Shown here piece after piece: positions 24,694-38,300 of a stretch of 64,000 nucleotides of DNA. Source of the stretch: Physcomitrium patens (Eukaryota > Streptophyta > Bryopsida > Funariales > Funariaceae); assembly GCF_000002425.4 (NCBI RefSeq), contig NC_037263.1, positions 4,743,199 through 4,807,198 on the forward strand, read 5' to 3'. A program made the translations under genes and the position numbers. Position 1 is the stretch's first letter; every line of letters starts with the position of its first letter. The notes under the pieces were generated by a model. It did not search any database. It saw only the letters and a list, made by a program, of their open reading frames with translations, and was not told the origin of the DNA.

Positions 24694-24945
24694 TTATTCT
24701 TGAGGAAGATGAAAGTTTTCACAAGCCGTGCATTCATACAAACCCCAAGCCTTAGACCACCATGCAACATGATGATCATGGCATTTCCTACATATTATGA
24801 ATTTGCCCCACGGATTGATTGATGCAAAACACGCATTTCGCACAACCTCTTCCGCTTGGTCATCCAGATTATTCAACACTTTATCACTTCTCACAATAGC
24901 TTTGATTGTGACAGAGTGAATTTCAAACTCAGTGGCTATTTCAGC
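24694..24945 (-). other. Last SPAG17/PF6 exon with a zinc-ribbon-like tail
   Basis: The first residues (AEIATEFEIHSVTIKAIV) match the final beta strands of the family. About 60 further residues follow, with CRKC and CTAC separated by 16 residues, two histidines (HDHH) and tryptophans between them, then the stop. CxxC…CxxC is the arrangement of a small zinc ribbon. As far as I can recall, animal homologues end soon after the beta strands without such a module. Confidence 0.6.
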
Positions 24946-27900
24946 CTGCGTTGTTTTACCTCTCAACAACAAGAGTTGGGAGGTTTCAGTAATGAATTCA
25001 GTAAGGGAATTATCTTTCACATTGATAATATCATTTTTTTCTATAATAAATTTGCAAAGTTTAGAAAGCATCATCACATGTAAACTTAATTCATACAGAT
25101 TTTGAAACCAGGATTTGAGCATTATTAGGATAAGTATTGAAGGACCTGGCTAAAATGAACACCCAACTCAGATGCTCTGAAATATACACGAATCACAAAA
25201 TACAATCCCGGTGCAATCTGCAAAGAACAACACCTTTGTGAGTACTTAATTTGCATACAAATTAACTTGGAATGGTATAATTATTATTTCATTTGATATT
25301 GTATATTTATGCCACTTTGTATGTATGTATGTATGTGTGTGTGTGTGTGTATAAATATATACATATGCTACTTTGTATGTAGAAATATATATATATATAT
25401 ATATATATATAGATTACAAAGTGAGGGAGATTATTGGTATCTTTTCTTTCTTATTTTAAATGTTGAAGTTGAGAATACGTAAAAGAAGTTATAAATCATC
25501 ATAAATAGTAGTTACTTACTGGACCATGACAATAGTGAAATTTAACTGACAATTTATCTTCCTTGTGAATGAATATTCTCCCACTTCGGGGTCCATGATA
25601 ATTTTGAACAATCAAAACCTGTTGAACAATTCCAAAATTTTCCATCATCAAATTTTTCTATTGTAATATTATTTTTACAAAATTTTAAGTGCATAGAAAT
25701 TTTTATCCCTTTTTTTTTTTTTTTTTTTTTTTTTCTTTTTCTTTTTCTAAAAGGACTTGTCCAAACAAATAGATTTTTGTTGAAAACAATTAGTACTATT
25801 ATTGTTATTGTTATTTTTAGTGTTCACAGGTTCATGCCTCAAAATACTCACAATAATTGTTACTACTATAAAGTATTGAAATGATTTCGACTAATTAAAA
25901 CTTAATAAATATCATTACAAACACACAAACTGTATATATCTATATACATACATATGAATAACAGAAATATTGTAATTGACCTTCATTGCTATTGCACCGA
26001 GTTGAACATCATGGAAGTCTAAAATTGAAGGAAATACACGAAATTGTCTGTTTGTCCACTGAACTGGTAAAGACTCATGGGCAAGTTTCATACGCTCATT
26101 AATTTCTTGTCTCATTGGCAGATTGTTGTGTGCCTCTTTGGTGATGTAGAGTTCGTTGCTTTTCCACTCAGCTTCTCTAAAGCTGTGTATCAACTTTTTT
26201 GTGAAATTCATTGCATTGAAAATTGACTAAAAGAAATCTATATCATCTCTTAACTAGTGAACAAAAATTACCAATTGTATTCATAGAAATTGGGATTGAT
26301 AAAAAGAATTTTGAGCGAATAAGACCTTAAAAAATGATTATCAGTTTTGAATGAAAAAGCTAAAATTTCCTTGAAAATGCTTTTGCTACCACGGAATTTA
26401 ATTCCAAAACCCACCTTGTCACAGTTTGTTGTGCTTTTAATGAAGTTACGATATGAAAAGTACCCATTTTTGTGGTTAAATTCATTGTTCTAAAATTATT
26501 AACATTTTGTGAGAATCATCTGCAGTGTTTTTGTGTGAATAATTTTTTATGTGTCAAGTTTGAAGTTAAATAATTTAGACCAGGGAAAACAAAACTAACA
26601 AACAAAAAAATTGTTTTATTTCATGGCTGCTGTAAGTACATTTCAGTTTGCACACTGAATTGCTATGACACTATTTTAAGTTACATACAAAGTTAATGGC
26701 TTACTGTTTGTATATGAATTCAACTCAACATGTTTCTTTTTGTAGCCAAATTCAAACAACTTTCTCAAATAGATGAGGTACTCCAACTTAAAACAAACTA
26801 ACACACCCCAGCAAGAAAAATAACATAACGGGAAAACATATATAAATATAAATATATATAGTCCAATCCAACAGGCTCAAAAATACTTACGCGCTCTTAA
26901 ATGCTTTTGCTTTCATGTATGTTTCAATTCTCTTGTCCACTTCTTGTGGAATGCTCCAATCATAACCAAGTGACATTGTTCTCAACCCTTTCTTAGCCTG
27001 TTCAAAGTAACACATATTGTAACAAATGCCAGAGGATTGCCTTTGCATTCAATTTCTATGACAAGTAATGTTTCAACAATGTTGTATCATTTGACAAAAA
27101 TCACTTAACAAAAAAAAAAATTAAATTAAAAATAGAGGCATACTAATCGTTGGGCATGCCATGCTTCCCGCATGGCTACTTTGCTGTTGGTCTGGGCCAT
27201 GTTTGGTGGCTGTGGTGGAGGAGCTGGTGCCACAGGCACAATTGGCTATACATACAATTGCACCAAATCAAAAATCAAATAAAACATATTACATCAATAA
27301 ATAAATGAATAAATTTAATGAGAAAGAGTGTGAAGCTCATGAGATAGAGACCAACATATAGCTTCACTTTACCTTAAGTTTTACAATGAAACATTGGCTA
27401 TTCAAGTTTTTGTAGTGAAATCCCAAACTTGCTTGATGGAACTTTGCACAAAGGTTAATACTTTTCCTCTTTCAAATAATGATATTTATAATAAGAATAT
27501 TGAGAAGAAAACTACAAAGTGAATTGAGAATTATGCACCGAGTTGGAGTGGTGTGGACGTAGTGGTGGTGGAGGCAATGGAGGTGGCGGTGGTGGTGGCG
27601 GTGGTCGAGGAGGTGGAGCAGGTTCCATATGAGGTGGTGTTGGTGTAAACTCATACATTTGCTACACCCCCATTAGAAATTCATCACCCAAGTTAGGGGG
27701 GCATTTAAGGAATTGTCTCAAACAAAACTATATTTGAATAATGATATGTACAAAGTGAGTATGTTATGACATAATATAACTATAAATTTTGATTGAATAT
27801 TAGGGGATTTTTATTTATTTATCTATCTTGTGTTAAAATTCAGCAAACGATTACAATATGTTTAAAAAGAGTTTAGTATTAGAGTCATGCATTGGCTGCT

Positions 27901-30900
27901 TTTGTATCCTCAATTCTAAGAAGTTGTACAAAATTTCAAAGGAAGCATATATTGGGACCCAGCCCACTAATAGACTATTGGAAAACATTCCTCTTTTCAT
28001 TTTATTTATTTATTTATCTAACCCATTTCCCTCTAATATTCACTATTTAGTATCCCTCGTTATCATTCTCACTATTCTATTTTGTGGTTTCCATGAGTAT
28101 TAGCAATACCATCCATGACCCATTGACAAACTCAAATATTTACTAATTGAAAATGATAATCTTAAAATTAATATAAAAGTAGAAATGGAAAGTTAAAAGT
28201 GACCAATTTAATTTAATTTAATTTTTTTAAATCCAGAAAATTACATGTGGTCGTGGCTGAGGTCTTTCTTCCTGCATTCAATGAATAGATAGTTTTGTTG
28301 AAAGGATTGTTAGTGTTTTGTAATTTTTCAAGGAGTTGACAAAATATGGACAATGGATAAATCCATTCAACATAGAGATTGAAAGTGAAAGTCCACAATT
28401 TCATAAACTTCAGCGTTTGCAAAGGAATTATATGCAAGACCTTGTCATTGATGGAGATGGAGAAAAACATTGATTTAACTTGTAAAAGATTTAGAACATA
28501 ATCTATAGATACCATAAATTAAACTTATTCAAATACAGAAAATATTTATGATAACTATTAAACAAGATATATAATCAGAAATTTTTTTATTTTTTTATTT
28601 TCTTTTATATACTAAGATACTTAGTCACCTGAGTTGGTGGGTAATCAAATACACAAATCTCTTCTTTTTCCACACTGGATGGCTCAGCAGAAAAGTCACG
28701 GAAAGGATCTTTTGGCACAAGCTTTTGCAATTTTTTGAAAAAGAAAATCAATGAAGAAGTTAGTTTGTGCGTAATTATTTCATTCAAATCATTATTTCAA
28801 TATACCACAATATAATACATTAACTGATCATAAAATAAAGCACATAAATAAAAAAATAATAATGAAAACTCAGCATCAAGTGAGAATATTACAATGTCAG
28901 AGAACACTTGCTTACAAAAAACTTCACCCTCAATCAATTTTCTTTTAGCATCTTCTTCTGATTCTAATACTTCATTTGAAAGTTCCTGAATAAATTCTTA
29001 CCAGTTATATTTTGTGGAAAATGACTATCAATTTCATATTTTTAATGCTTGCTCTTCATTCACATCTACTTCATTTCAATTGCAAAGTTATAACAGAAAT
29101 CTGATGCATGAAATAAAAGTAGAATAGAATGATTTTATGGTAATACCCCACTTCACTAAAAGATACAACATAGAGGATTTCTTATGTAAAACATACCTCT
29201 ACTTTCTTTATCAATTCTGAAAACTTTTCTATTTGTTCAGTTTCTTCATCTTTTTTTTGCTCCTGATGGTATAAATTGCTGCATATTGAACTTTTGGGAG
29301 AAGGAGGCATTGTTTGTAGCGACCATTTCTTTGCTGTATTGGCTTTTTGCTGCATTCCATAAGCATTTACTTCAGATAAATTATTTTAATACTTACAACA
29401 GCAAGAATAACCCAGCGAAGTTATTTTTAAATATTCACAAATTTTTAATGAAAAATAAGTTATTTGACACATTTTCACGTTTTTTCAATTCATAAAAAAA
29501 GTTTGCTCCGTGTACTGAATGAACAATAAAATCGTTTTAACTATAGTGGATGAAAAAAAAAAAAAGAAAAAAAAAAGAAGTTTACCTGGCAAAGGAAAAG
29601 GTATCTCAATCCTTCTTCAGCATGGAAGAAAAGGAACCTTGCTGTAGAAAGTGGATGAAAAGGTGGCTCAGTTTGGAACAAATTGGTAGGCTTGTGCAAA
29701 CATTGCAAACCTCCATGCTTACTTTCCACATAGATTCTCCAATCTTCATCCATATCAGATTGTACTACATCTATAAGTCTATATGCCTCTGCAATCTTTT
29801 CATCCAACTCATACTTTTTACTATATATTACTCTTCTTGCATCTTGTTTTTCCATATTTTGTAGATGTTGAGCTTTGAGAATTCCTCGTCTTACGGAATC
29901 CTAAAATACAATTGGCAAAATTTGCACTTTTATGATCCATTTTGATGCAATTATCAAACTTTCAAAGATACTTCTAATTTGCATATTAGGGATGCTTTGG
30001 ATCAAAGTAAAGTTTCTTTCAAAGTTATCAATATGATGTAGTTGAAAATAGCAATAAAAGATATAAGGCATCAATTTCTAGCACTTTATGACAAATATAA
30101 ATTTTGGTGCACATACATTTTCCTTAAAATGCATGTTGGAATTACTATTCTCAATGCTACATGAAAAACTTGGCTTTGTTGTTACATCACATTTAGAGAA
30201 ATCTATATTTCTCAATTTCCACTCATTGTAAGCATCTAGTATTTTTCCAATATTTGTTTGCATGTCGGAAGAAATCACCAAAGCCTCCAAAATTTGACGA
30301 TATACAAAATTTGAGTTGATAGGATCATTTGTAAGTTGTGGAAGCACCAAATTGACTACATGAGAAGAACTTGGCAACTCAAATCCAAGTTGAAGCCAAT
30401 TACAATTTGTTAGTATCTTTACTTTATTGTTTTGTTGTTTGGCTTGAAACCTCTTCACAAATTGAGAGATCCCTTGTGTAGAAACCAATGGTGTTGCCAA
30501 ATTTGATTTGATTTTTGTACCACCTTTTGGGAGTTCACCAAAACATGTGCTATTTGTGTTGATGGATGTCACAAAAGTGTGCAAGGTGCAAGCTTCATTA
30601 GTAACAATGCAACCATCATCACTTATATTACAATGTTTATTATGAACTTTAGCATTTCTATATGATTGATATTTCTCCTTGGCTAATATCTCATAGCCAT
30701 ATCCTCCATTGTAGATAATGAAGAGGCGAGGATAAGGGCCCAAAAAAATTGGTGTAGTAGATTCAAGAGAAGAGAATGAAGGGGTTGGTGATGGTGATGA
30801 GATTGGCTTCCATGTTCCAATAGGTTTTAAATCATATCCATCAAAGGGATCAAATGGTTTTTGAAGTAATGATTTTGTCGCTATTTTGTAGTTTTTTGTT

Positions 30901-31081
30901 ATTTGTGGATCACCATCCAAAGAACTTGTTGTTTCCCTTGAAAGTATATTAGTTAGATGTGGTTCAATATTATTGATGTCTGCATTATTTTTTATTTTAT
31001 TTTTATTTTAGTAATATATATTTAGATAAATTATTTATATATTTAAATAGATATATTTTCTAATATATATATATTTATATA

Positions 31082-31122
<41 letters not shown>

Positions 31123-34100
31123 TAGAAATATATGCACGAGTACATTTAAGATTTCAATAACAAATGTTTCACATGTTTCCTACTTTTTGTAAAATTATTT
31201 TGCATTGCTATGTCATCAACAAAACCATTTGTATCAAACTGAGTTGTTGATTTTAGATTACTTTTTTCATCTTCATTTTGAACTTTAGCAATTTCAATCA
31301 TCATATCTTGCCATTTTTTAGCATCTTTTAGTGCTTGACTTTCTAGTTTTCCATGTACAATGGATTCAAAATCACAACCTCTTCCAAGAATTTTAAATCC
31401 ATCACCAACATCATTTGTGAATACTAAGGTGCTTTCAACCTATAAGATTGATGATAAAACTCACAATTTTTAAGAATCATCAAATCATATGTTTAAAAAA
31501 TAAAATAAAATAAAATAAAAAAATATACATCATACTTAATAAAGTAAAAAAAAAGAAGGAAAAAGAACTTATTTACCATATCAAAGATGTAGCTACCATG
31601 AGTAATTATTGAAGAATTGTTTTTGTGATTATCATCGTTGCTTAAAATTTTCATGGAATGAGTATTTGTGGATGTGATGGATTGTTTGGCTTGAGTTGAA
31701 TCTTCAGTTTGTAATTTATCATCACTTTTTTGGAACTTGGTAGAAGGATTATATGTCACCTTAGTACCCGTAGCATTAAAAGTTGCTCCTCCGGGCATTG
31801 CGAGTGTTAATTGAGAAGACTCGATGGCAGACCATGTTGCCACATAATGTCCATCCCCACCTTCAAATTCAACACATGTACCAGCTCCAACCTGATTTTA
31901 TTTCCATCATATTCATTAAATAAATTTTGCAATAACAATATTTTTAATGTTGGTATTGCAATAGGTTTCAAATCCTATCTCTTGATTTTCTTCCAATTGT
32001 GAAATCATTTACATGTAGACAAATTCTACCAAATCCAAAAAAAAATTATATTAAAATGATCCATTTCATTTTGATAAGTACATTGTAAAATCACATATTT
32101 TTAATTTAATCATGCATAAATAAACATTAACAACTTAGTCATTATTACCAATGTAAAAAGAAATTCAACAACAAAAAAAAATTGAAAAAATTAAAATTGT
32201 TTACTTTTCCATGTACTTTAGCAAGGCCATCTTTGTGCACATGCCAAACAACTGAGTGTTTGGAATCTTTAGGGACTGGTTGCAAATGAGGCGATTTATC
32301 TTCAAAAGGAGGTGCATTAAGTTTGTTTACGGGATGTCCGCACGGCTGAAGAGGCCACATCCAATTCGGGACTTCTTTTGATGTTTCACCATATCCCTTG
32401 GGAGGCCACGTTTGAGAGTGTGTTTTTTGAGCCTCGGCAAATTTGCTAAATTGTATGCCTAGTTTGGAAGGAGGTTCTCCAAGTAAACCTTGAATGGGTT
32501 GTTTGGTCACATATTCTTCTTCAGATGAATCCTTCACAATGGTCTTTCCTACAATTTTTTTCCCATTACTTGTTGAGGTTTCTTTGCATTTTTTATTACT
32601 CTTGGTTGCAAAATTATTTGGATTGTTTTGGATATCATCATTCAAATTAACCCGTGGTTTATAGAGGCCATTATAATCTCTTCCAAATTCATCATATTTA
32701 CAACAAAATGGTCTAACATCATTTGTGGGTTTGCAAGAAATGATGTCTTCTTCATTACTTGGGGGAAAAAACTCCAATTCCTCACTATAAATGTGTGTAC
32801 CATCGGCATGTTGGACTAAAGTGGAGTTATTTTCTTCATTTGTTACAACAACTACTAAATCTTCTCTTGTTGTGATCTTGTTTCCCGTTTTGGGATCGTG
32901 ACAATGTGATACTTTTAGATTTGGTAAGTAGAAAAGAGTTGGCTTGATTGGTTCATTTGATTTGGTATCTGAAGGAATCAAAATCAACTATTTCTCATAT
33001 TGACTTCTTAAAGATGAAAAATCTAAATATTTTTTTTATCACTACTTGAAATTGTATATACTAAAACTTGATGTAGGGATTACAATACATGTGAAAATGA
33101 CTTGAATGTAAATAATTAAAAAAGTTGTCAAATTCTTATAAATATATTCATCTACTTCAAACATAAAAAAATGGTTTCTGTCCTTGAGTTGTTTTTGAAA
33201 AATAATTTAATTCTTCATTTTAAAATTAAATAATTTAAATAATTTTATCAAAACTTTTTAATGAAATTTCTTGAAACTATATCTTAATCTGAAATTCAAA
33301 TTTGATTCTAAATATGCCTTGCAGGTTTGCAATTTCCCAACATTTATTCAGAATTCTAGTAAACTAGAAATTGCAAAACAGTATTCTTAATTGATGTTAA
33401 TTAAATTATTAATTATTTTAAAAAATCATAATATTAAAAATTACAATATGTCATTGTAAAATCCCAACAATCATATAGCTTACCAAATGGTTTCCTTTCT
33501 TATATATATATATATATATATATGTATACAAAACATGAACATTTAAATTTTGTGTACTATCTATATATATATATATATATATATATCAGTATATATGTTT
33601 TTTTCTTGATGTATATATTTGAACTTTGTACCACTGAAAATTTCTGGTTTTCGTAGCATGTTTGATTCACCTTCAATTGGAGGATCTTGCTACCATTCAA
33701 AATAAAATGATGTAATTTTAGTGTGATCATTGAAACTATCAATAAAATTAAAATTAAAAAAAAAAAACTGGTAGTATAATTTGAATCTCTAACATATGAG
33801 AATTACTTGAAAATTTGAAGTTAAGCAAATGGAATTTATCATACTATTTATTATTATTAGAAATTTTCTTAAATGAGGAAGGAGAAGACATCCATGATAA
33901 AGACATACTTTGATGAAGCAAAAAAACTCACCTGTATTACCCTACAACCTTCATTGTTGGTCGTGATCCAACATGGTTCTTCTAAGTCTGCTCTCCAATC
34001 ACTTACATTGCCATTTTGGCACATAATCTTTTTATACATTGACAAATGAATTTGAAGAAATTTAGAAATAAAAAATTGTGAAAATATTGAAGTTTATTGA

Positions 34101-35134
34101 GAAATGAATTGATATAATAATGTGGAATAGTAACAACCTGGATATTTTTATTATTTTTATAACAGACAACGGTGCCCAAAGGTAAGACACATCGCCAATC
34201 TTCCACGTCACCTTTCTCCAAAAGAAGTACATCTTTTATAGTCTCTACATAACTTTGATATGCAAAACTTTTGTCGCATTTTTCATCACTTGTAGAAACC
34301 TCTTGTGCTAGCTTTTGTGGTGTGGATTGATTCACATCTGGAAAATTTTGAAACTAGTTTGAGGCTTTATGATTTATTTAATTTTTTGTTTTTTAAAATT
34401 CTTTCTAAAGCCTTATGTGAATTGCTTAAGAAAAAACATTAATGTCTCGTGTCTTTGTACCTACTTGGGCTTCTTTTGGTTCGACTTGTGAATGAAGCTT
34501 TGAAGAGTACATCAAAACTACTCCAGTTGAATTAATTTCAATAGTTTCGCTTGCCGGATTTGTGATTTGCATAGTCATAGTTCCATCTTTTGCTATAAAA
34601 AAACACACCACAATACCATCTCTTAAAATTGCTATTACATTTTTATCCATTGCACACTGAGAATTATCATTCTCACCATAGCTTCGGAGCAATATCATGT
34701 TGCTATCCTGAAAGAAATGAACCATTCATTACATTTGAGAAAACATGGTTTGAAATTAGAGATGTAAAAAAGTAATAGTTACAATATTTGTACAAATAAA
34801 TTAATAAATATTCACATATATCCGCATTTAAAAATGAAATAAAATATAGTTTTCTATTAATAAAAATACACAATATCATAGTTTTCATGAAAGTGGTACA
34901 TTTCAAAATTTATACTTTAATAACAGTTGTTTGAGGTTCCATTTGAGTGGCAGTTTTTGAAGGTAAACCAGTCCAAACAAAACCTTCATTTTCAGTTAAA
35001 TGACATTTAAATTGTTCAAAGATTGTTGCATCTTGTGGTTCAATATCATATGATGTATGGTTTTTATTTGCAACAATGCCATCCAATCCAATCTGCACAT
35101 GTTCAATTTTACATTAATAATTTATATTGTATAG

Positions 35135-35172
<38 letters not shown>

Positions 35173-36003
35173 AGAATCAATTCCTTATTATTTTTTTTTT
35201 TTTATTTTACCTCAGATGCCATAGTTCCTTTCCATATGTGGTCTCTTTCATCTGCATATAAAACTTCAAGAAGACAATCATCTTCATCATCATATCTGAA
35301 TTTTACACATCAAGTATTTGTTACACATTTGTAAACTAATATACCTTGCAATGACATTACATAGAATCATAAGCAATAAATCTTATGGATGTTCCATTTT
35401 ATATTGGTAATATACCAACATTGACATGAATATCTTTACTTTTTATTTTTTTGCTCCATACCTCAATAGTCTATAGGGGAGTCTTATTTTAGCTTTGCAA
35501 TAGATTTCTCCCAAAAGATCATTTGGGTATGATTCAAACATATTTCTTTCAAGAATCTTTTGATATATCAAAGCCATGTCAATAGGCTTTGATGATGGTG
35601 ATATAGTTGAAAAGGAGGAGATGTTGAAATCTAATTGTGAAGTTGAAAGCTCATTGTTCTCAACTATTGTACAATCACTCTTCTCAAGATGCTTTTCTTC
35701 TTGAAACAATGTTTTTGTGGAATCATTTGATATGGAATCCATTTTTTTACATGTATACTTTGGAAGCACTTGTTCTTCCAAAATTGGTGGCATATAATAA
35801 AGACTATTGGGTTTTCTCAACAGTGTTTCCAAAAACATCTTCTGTATTTTTTATAACACAACATGTTTGATTTTCAAAAATATATATATCTGAAGAGAAT
35901 GTAATTAAGAATTGTAATATAATGCAAGGTATGACTACAATCCACCAGGAGCTGAAAAGCTTATATTTGAAGTAAAAATATTATATAATTAACATTAAGA
36001 TAC

Positions 36004-36034
<31 letters not shown>

Positions 36035-37448
36035 GTTGTATAAAGAAAATCTCACAAGTTTTTTGAACCTTTGAACAATAGCAAAATTAACTGGTTTCAA
36101 TTGAAACAACGGATTTTGTGGAATTTCTTGAATCACAGGTGGACCATATATATCATCCAATTCTTTGTACAAAAGACAATCATCTTTTTCATATGTTTCA
36201 GGTCCTCCATTTGCAAACATTTGCAAAGCCTTCAAACATTCATATTGTTTCTCTTCAGATAATAGTGGAGAATGAGGCATGGATGCTCTATTTTTACCTT
36301 CAAAATCAAACAATAAAAATTCTCTTTCCTAAATTTTTTAAAGTTTTCTTTAGTTTTTATCTTACACTGAAGTGATTCACAGTATTACTATGTGATACAT
36401 AATCATGTTACACATTATTGGACTAATTTTGAGTCAAAATATTGAACTTATTAAGTACCTGGATAATTAAGTAAAGATAACATATGCTTCTCAACTTTAA
36501 TAACATCCACTGAATCCCAAAACATTAACAATTGATTTTTAACCATTGCTTCAAGTCTTCCAAACTTATCAAATTCATGGACAATGCATAGAAAATTGTC
36601 ATTATCTTGATTTTTCATGAAACATTCTTTGAACTCCAACATCTAAGTCATGCCACCATGAGTATTAGTTTAAAAATATAAAATATAAAAAATATAAAAA
36701 ATGGAATTAGAAACCTTGTCACATTGAACTACAAGTTTTTAAAAGATAAGCCATTTAATGGTCCTCAACAATAATTTCAAATGTCTTGTAGTTTCCATAC
36801 AACATTATGGATTCATTATTTTCAAACAAAAATGAGTTGAAATTGTAATAACCTGACGACCGATTAATCGTGATGTTAAATCTGCATCAGGTGGAGTATT
36901 ATTTGGTAATTCTTCCATCACCAAATGATTTGTTTCATTTGCCTCTTTTTTAGTCTGCAAATTGCACTTGCACTTTGAACCTGATCCAGCATTACATGGC
37001 TTAGGCATGGACTGCGCACAATGACCGAGCTTTTGGAAGGTGTTTTCTAATTTTCCAACCATTTGTTTGTTTAATTTAGCAATTTCCAGCGCCTCTAGAT
37101 CTTCACTGAAACAATCATACACTGATACTTGTGCAACAATGCAATGGACAATAATTGGAATACTGGAGTAATTGTGTGGCACTTCGTCAAGTAAAGCTTT
37201 GTAATATGCTATACCCACTCCCTGAAAGAAGAAGAGAAACATTTAGAAATTATTGTAATTTATGGTGCTTATTTGACAAGAATATATGTCATTTCTTAAA
37301 AAAATATGATGAAATGGCATGACAATTACCTTTGAAGGTATGGCATTTGGGATTGTGTACTTTTCCATTAGATCAGCTTTTAGTGTTGTAAAAGCTTCTA
37401 ATTGTTGTTTGAAGCAAGTTAATTTTGCACATTGTCCATTTGGTGGCC
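24694..37448 (-). CDS. SPAG17: SPAG17/PF6-type ciliary central-pair protein (27 exons recognised, N terminus incomplete)
   Basis: Orthologue of SPAG17 (PF6 in Chlamydomonas), a large scaffold of the C1a projection of the axonemal central pair, needed for ciliary beating. Here it would act in sperm flagella. Exons, 5' to 3' on the minus strand: 37330-37448, 36853-37221, 36459-36642, 36056-36297, 35462-35841, 35211-35295, 34916-35092, 34461-34707, 34138-34337, 33932-34027, 33632-33689, 32205-32968, 31577-31891, 31184-31439, 30117-30979, 29586-29900, 29197-29349, 28893-28985, 28629-28721, 28245-28271, 27539-27661, 27144-27245, 26891-26997, 25981-26182, 25520-25618, 25146-25217, 24694-24945. All junctions are GT-AG and phases agree, giving about 1,996 codons without a stop. 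Family hallmarks are SIPIIVHCIVAQV (exon 2), CLLEVLYADERDHIW (exon 6), LGTVVCYKN (exon 9), TTREDLVVVV…VQHADGT (exon 12), FIIYNGGYGYEIL (exon 15) and FPSILDFHDVQLG (exon 24). Animal and algal homologues exceed 2,200 residues, so roughly the first 200-300 are missing here. The weakest boundaries are the 5' edges of exons 1 and 24 and the donors GTCAAT and GTCCTT. Confidence 0.88.
25319..25411. repeat. Compound microsatellite in the last large intron of SPAG17/PF6
   Basis: GTAT repeats pass into GT repeats (25319-25350), followed after a short gap by an AT run (25385-25411). Confidence 0.9.
25520..26182 (-). other. SPAG17/PF6 C-terminal immunoglobulin-like (MSP/ASH-type) segment
   Basis: Exons 24 and 25 join AIAMK to VLIVQNYHGPRSGRIFIHKE. 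This gives the FPSILDFHDVQLG…V…N…GP pattern of the MSP/ASH-like domain that ends SPAG17 proteins. The next exon (25146-25217) supplies PGLYFVIRVYFRASELGVHF, the following strands. Choosing the acceptor at 26182 rather than 26226 is required to keep the frame with exon 23. Confidence 0.7.
25708..25737. repeat. Poly-T tract in an intron
   Basis: About 25 or more consecutive T bases, upstream of exon 25 of the SPAG17/PF6 gene on the minus strand. Confidence 0.8.
27144..27661 (-). other. Proline-rich linker exons of SPAG17/PF6
   Basis: Exon 21 (27539-27661) encodes TPTPPHMEPAPPPRP followed by a run of about nine prolines and more PPPP. Exon 22 (27144-27245) continues with PVAPAPPPQPPN. This is a flexible linker ahead of the C-terminal domain. 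GGTGG-type repeats at the DNA level make copy-number change likely. Confidence 0.7.
28245..28271 (-). other. 27-bp micro-exon of SPAG17/PF6
   Basis: EERPQPRPH is flanked by a consensus acceptor (…GAATGCAG) and a GTAATT donor, phase 0 on both sides. It is not needed to keep the frame, so it could be skipped. Its proline-rich content fits the adjoining linker exons. Confidence 0.5.
31062..31117. repeat. AT microsatellite in an intron of SPAG17/PF6
   Basis: Nearly pure AT dinucleotide run, broken by a few TTT. Similar shorter AT runs lie in other introns of the gene at 33500-33522, 33562-33586, 35139-35168 and 36004-36029. Confidence 0.9.
32205..32968 (-). other. SPAG17/PF6 core exon with TTRED…HADGT signature
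   Basis: Largest conserved block of the gene (residues about 719-973 of the recognised part). It starts near DPKTGNKITTREDLVVVV and continues through LVQHADGTHIYSEELEF, the segment most alike between plants and animals. A charged low-complexity stretch follows (…KDSSEEEYVTK…). Then comes a tryptophan/proline-rich part (SQTWPPKGYG; VPNWMWPLQPCG) and an ending in VVWHVHKDGLAKVHGK. Confidence 0.85.
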
Positions 37449-38300
37449 CTCAAATTGATACTTCTGGATTTTATAACATCATATTTATTTATTTATTTTT
37501 AATGTCTTTAAATCTGGACATTGTCTGTAATTGTTATTTTTCATTCACAGCCATAAATCCAATCTTATGCTTACACACATGTTCACATACATGTGTCTAT
37601 AAAAATTAAAAATATATTGACACACAGTTTGATAGAAAGACATGCTTAAGATATTGCACAAACAATATTTTCAATTCTAGTACCCAAATAATTGCACTAT
37701 GTAATAAAGGCATTATGTTCTTTTTTCTGAATGTCTTTTTAAATTCTAATATTGATCAAGTTTTACCTTTATAAAACATAAACTATATGGGTGAAATTCA
37801 TTAAGCATGCATATCAGAATATATAAAATCGAAATTTCAATTCCATAACTATTGCAGTATTTCAATAAGTTTTTCAGATTAACACACTAAAATTAGGTTT
37901 CAAAGCATAGATGTTTATTTTTTACCCAGTAACCCTAAAAATTATAAAGAAAAAAAGAAAGAAAAAGTATTATAATATTAAGGAAAGGTTTGAACATCAT
38001 CTGTTTAACTCTCATGTCCTTCATATATGGTTCTTTTAGATACAGAAGGTTCAGCATAGCTCAGTATCAGTGTAGAGAAATAAAAAGTAATTTAATGCAA
38101 TAGAAGTATGGTAAACTAACCCTAATTTATCATGTCAAGTCACACCAGAAATATTTATTACAGTGTAAGTTTTATCACAAAAAAATACGTTCCAAAATTT
38201 GTTGCTGGAAGAAAAAAAATCAATTCAAGTTAATACTGTGTGTATACTGAAACTGAATGTTGCAAACTGAAGAAGGATCACGTTCCTCAAGCACATTTAA
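37449..38300. other. AT-rich sequence upstream of the first recognised SPAG17/PF6 exon
   Basis: Probably intron, since the missing N-terminal exons should lie upstream of 37448 on the minus strand. I could not identify them. A 9-base interval at about 37930, bounded by AG and GT on the minus strand, could be a micro-exon, but nothing confirms it. Confidence 0.35.

Noticed and set aside
25981-26226. Longer form of SPAG17/PF6 exon 24
   Set aside because: The acceptor at 26226 would bring a stop into the frame when joined to exon 23; the internal acceptor at 26182 keeps it open.
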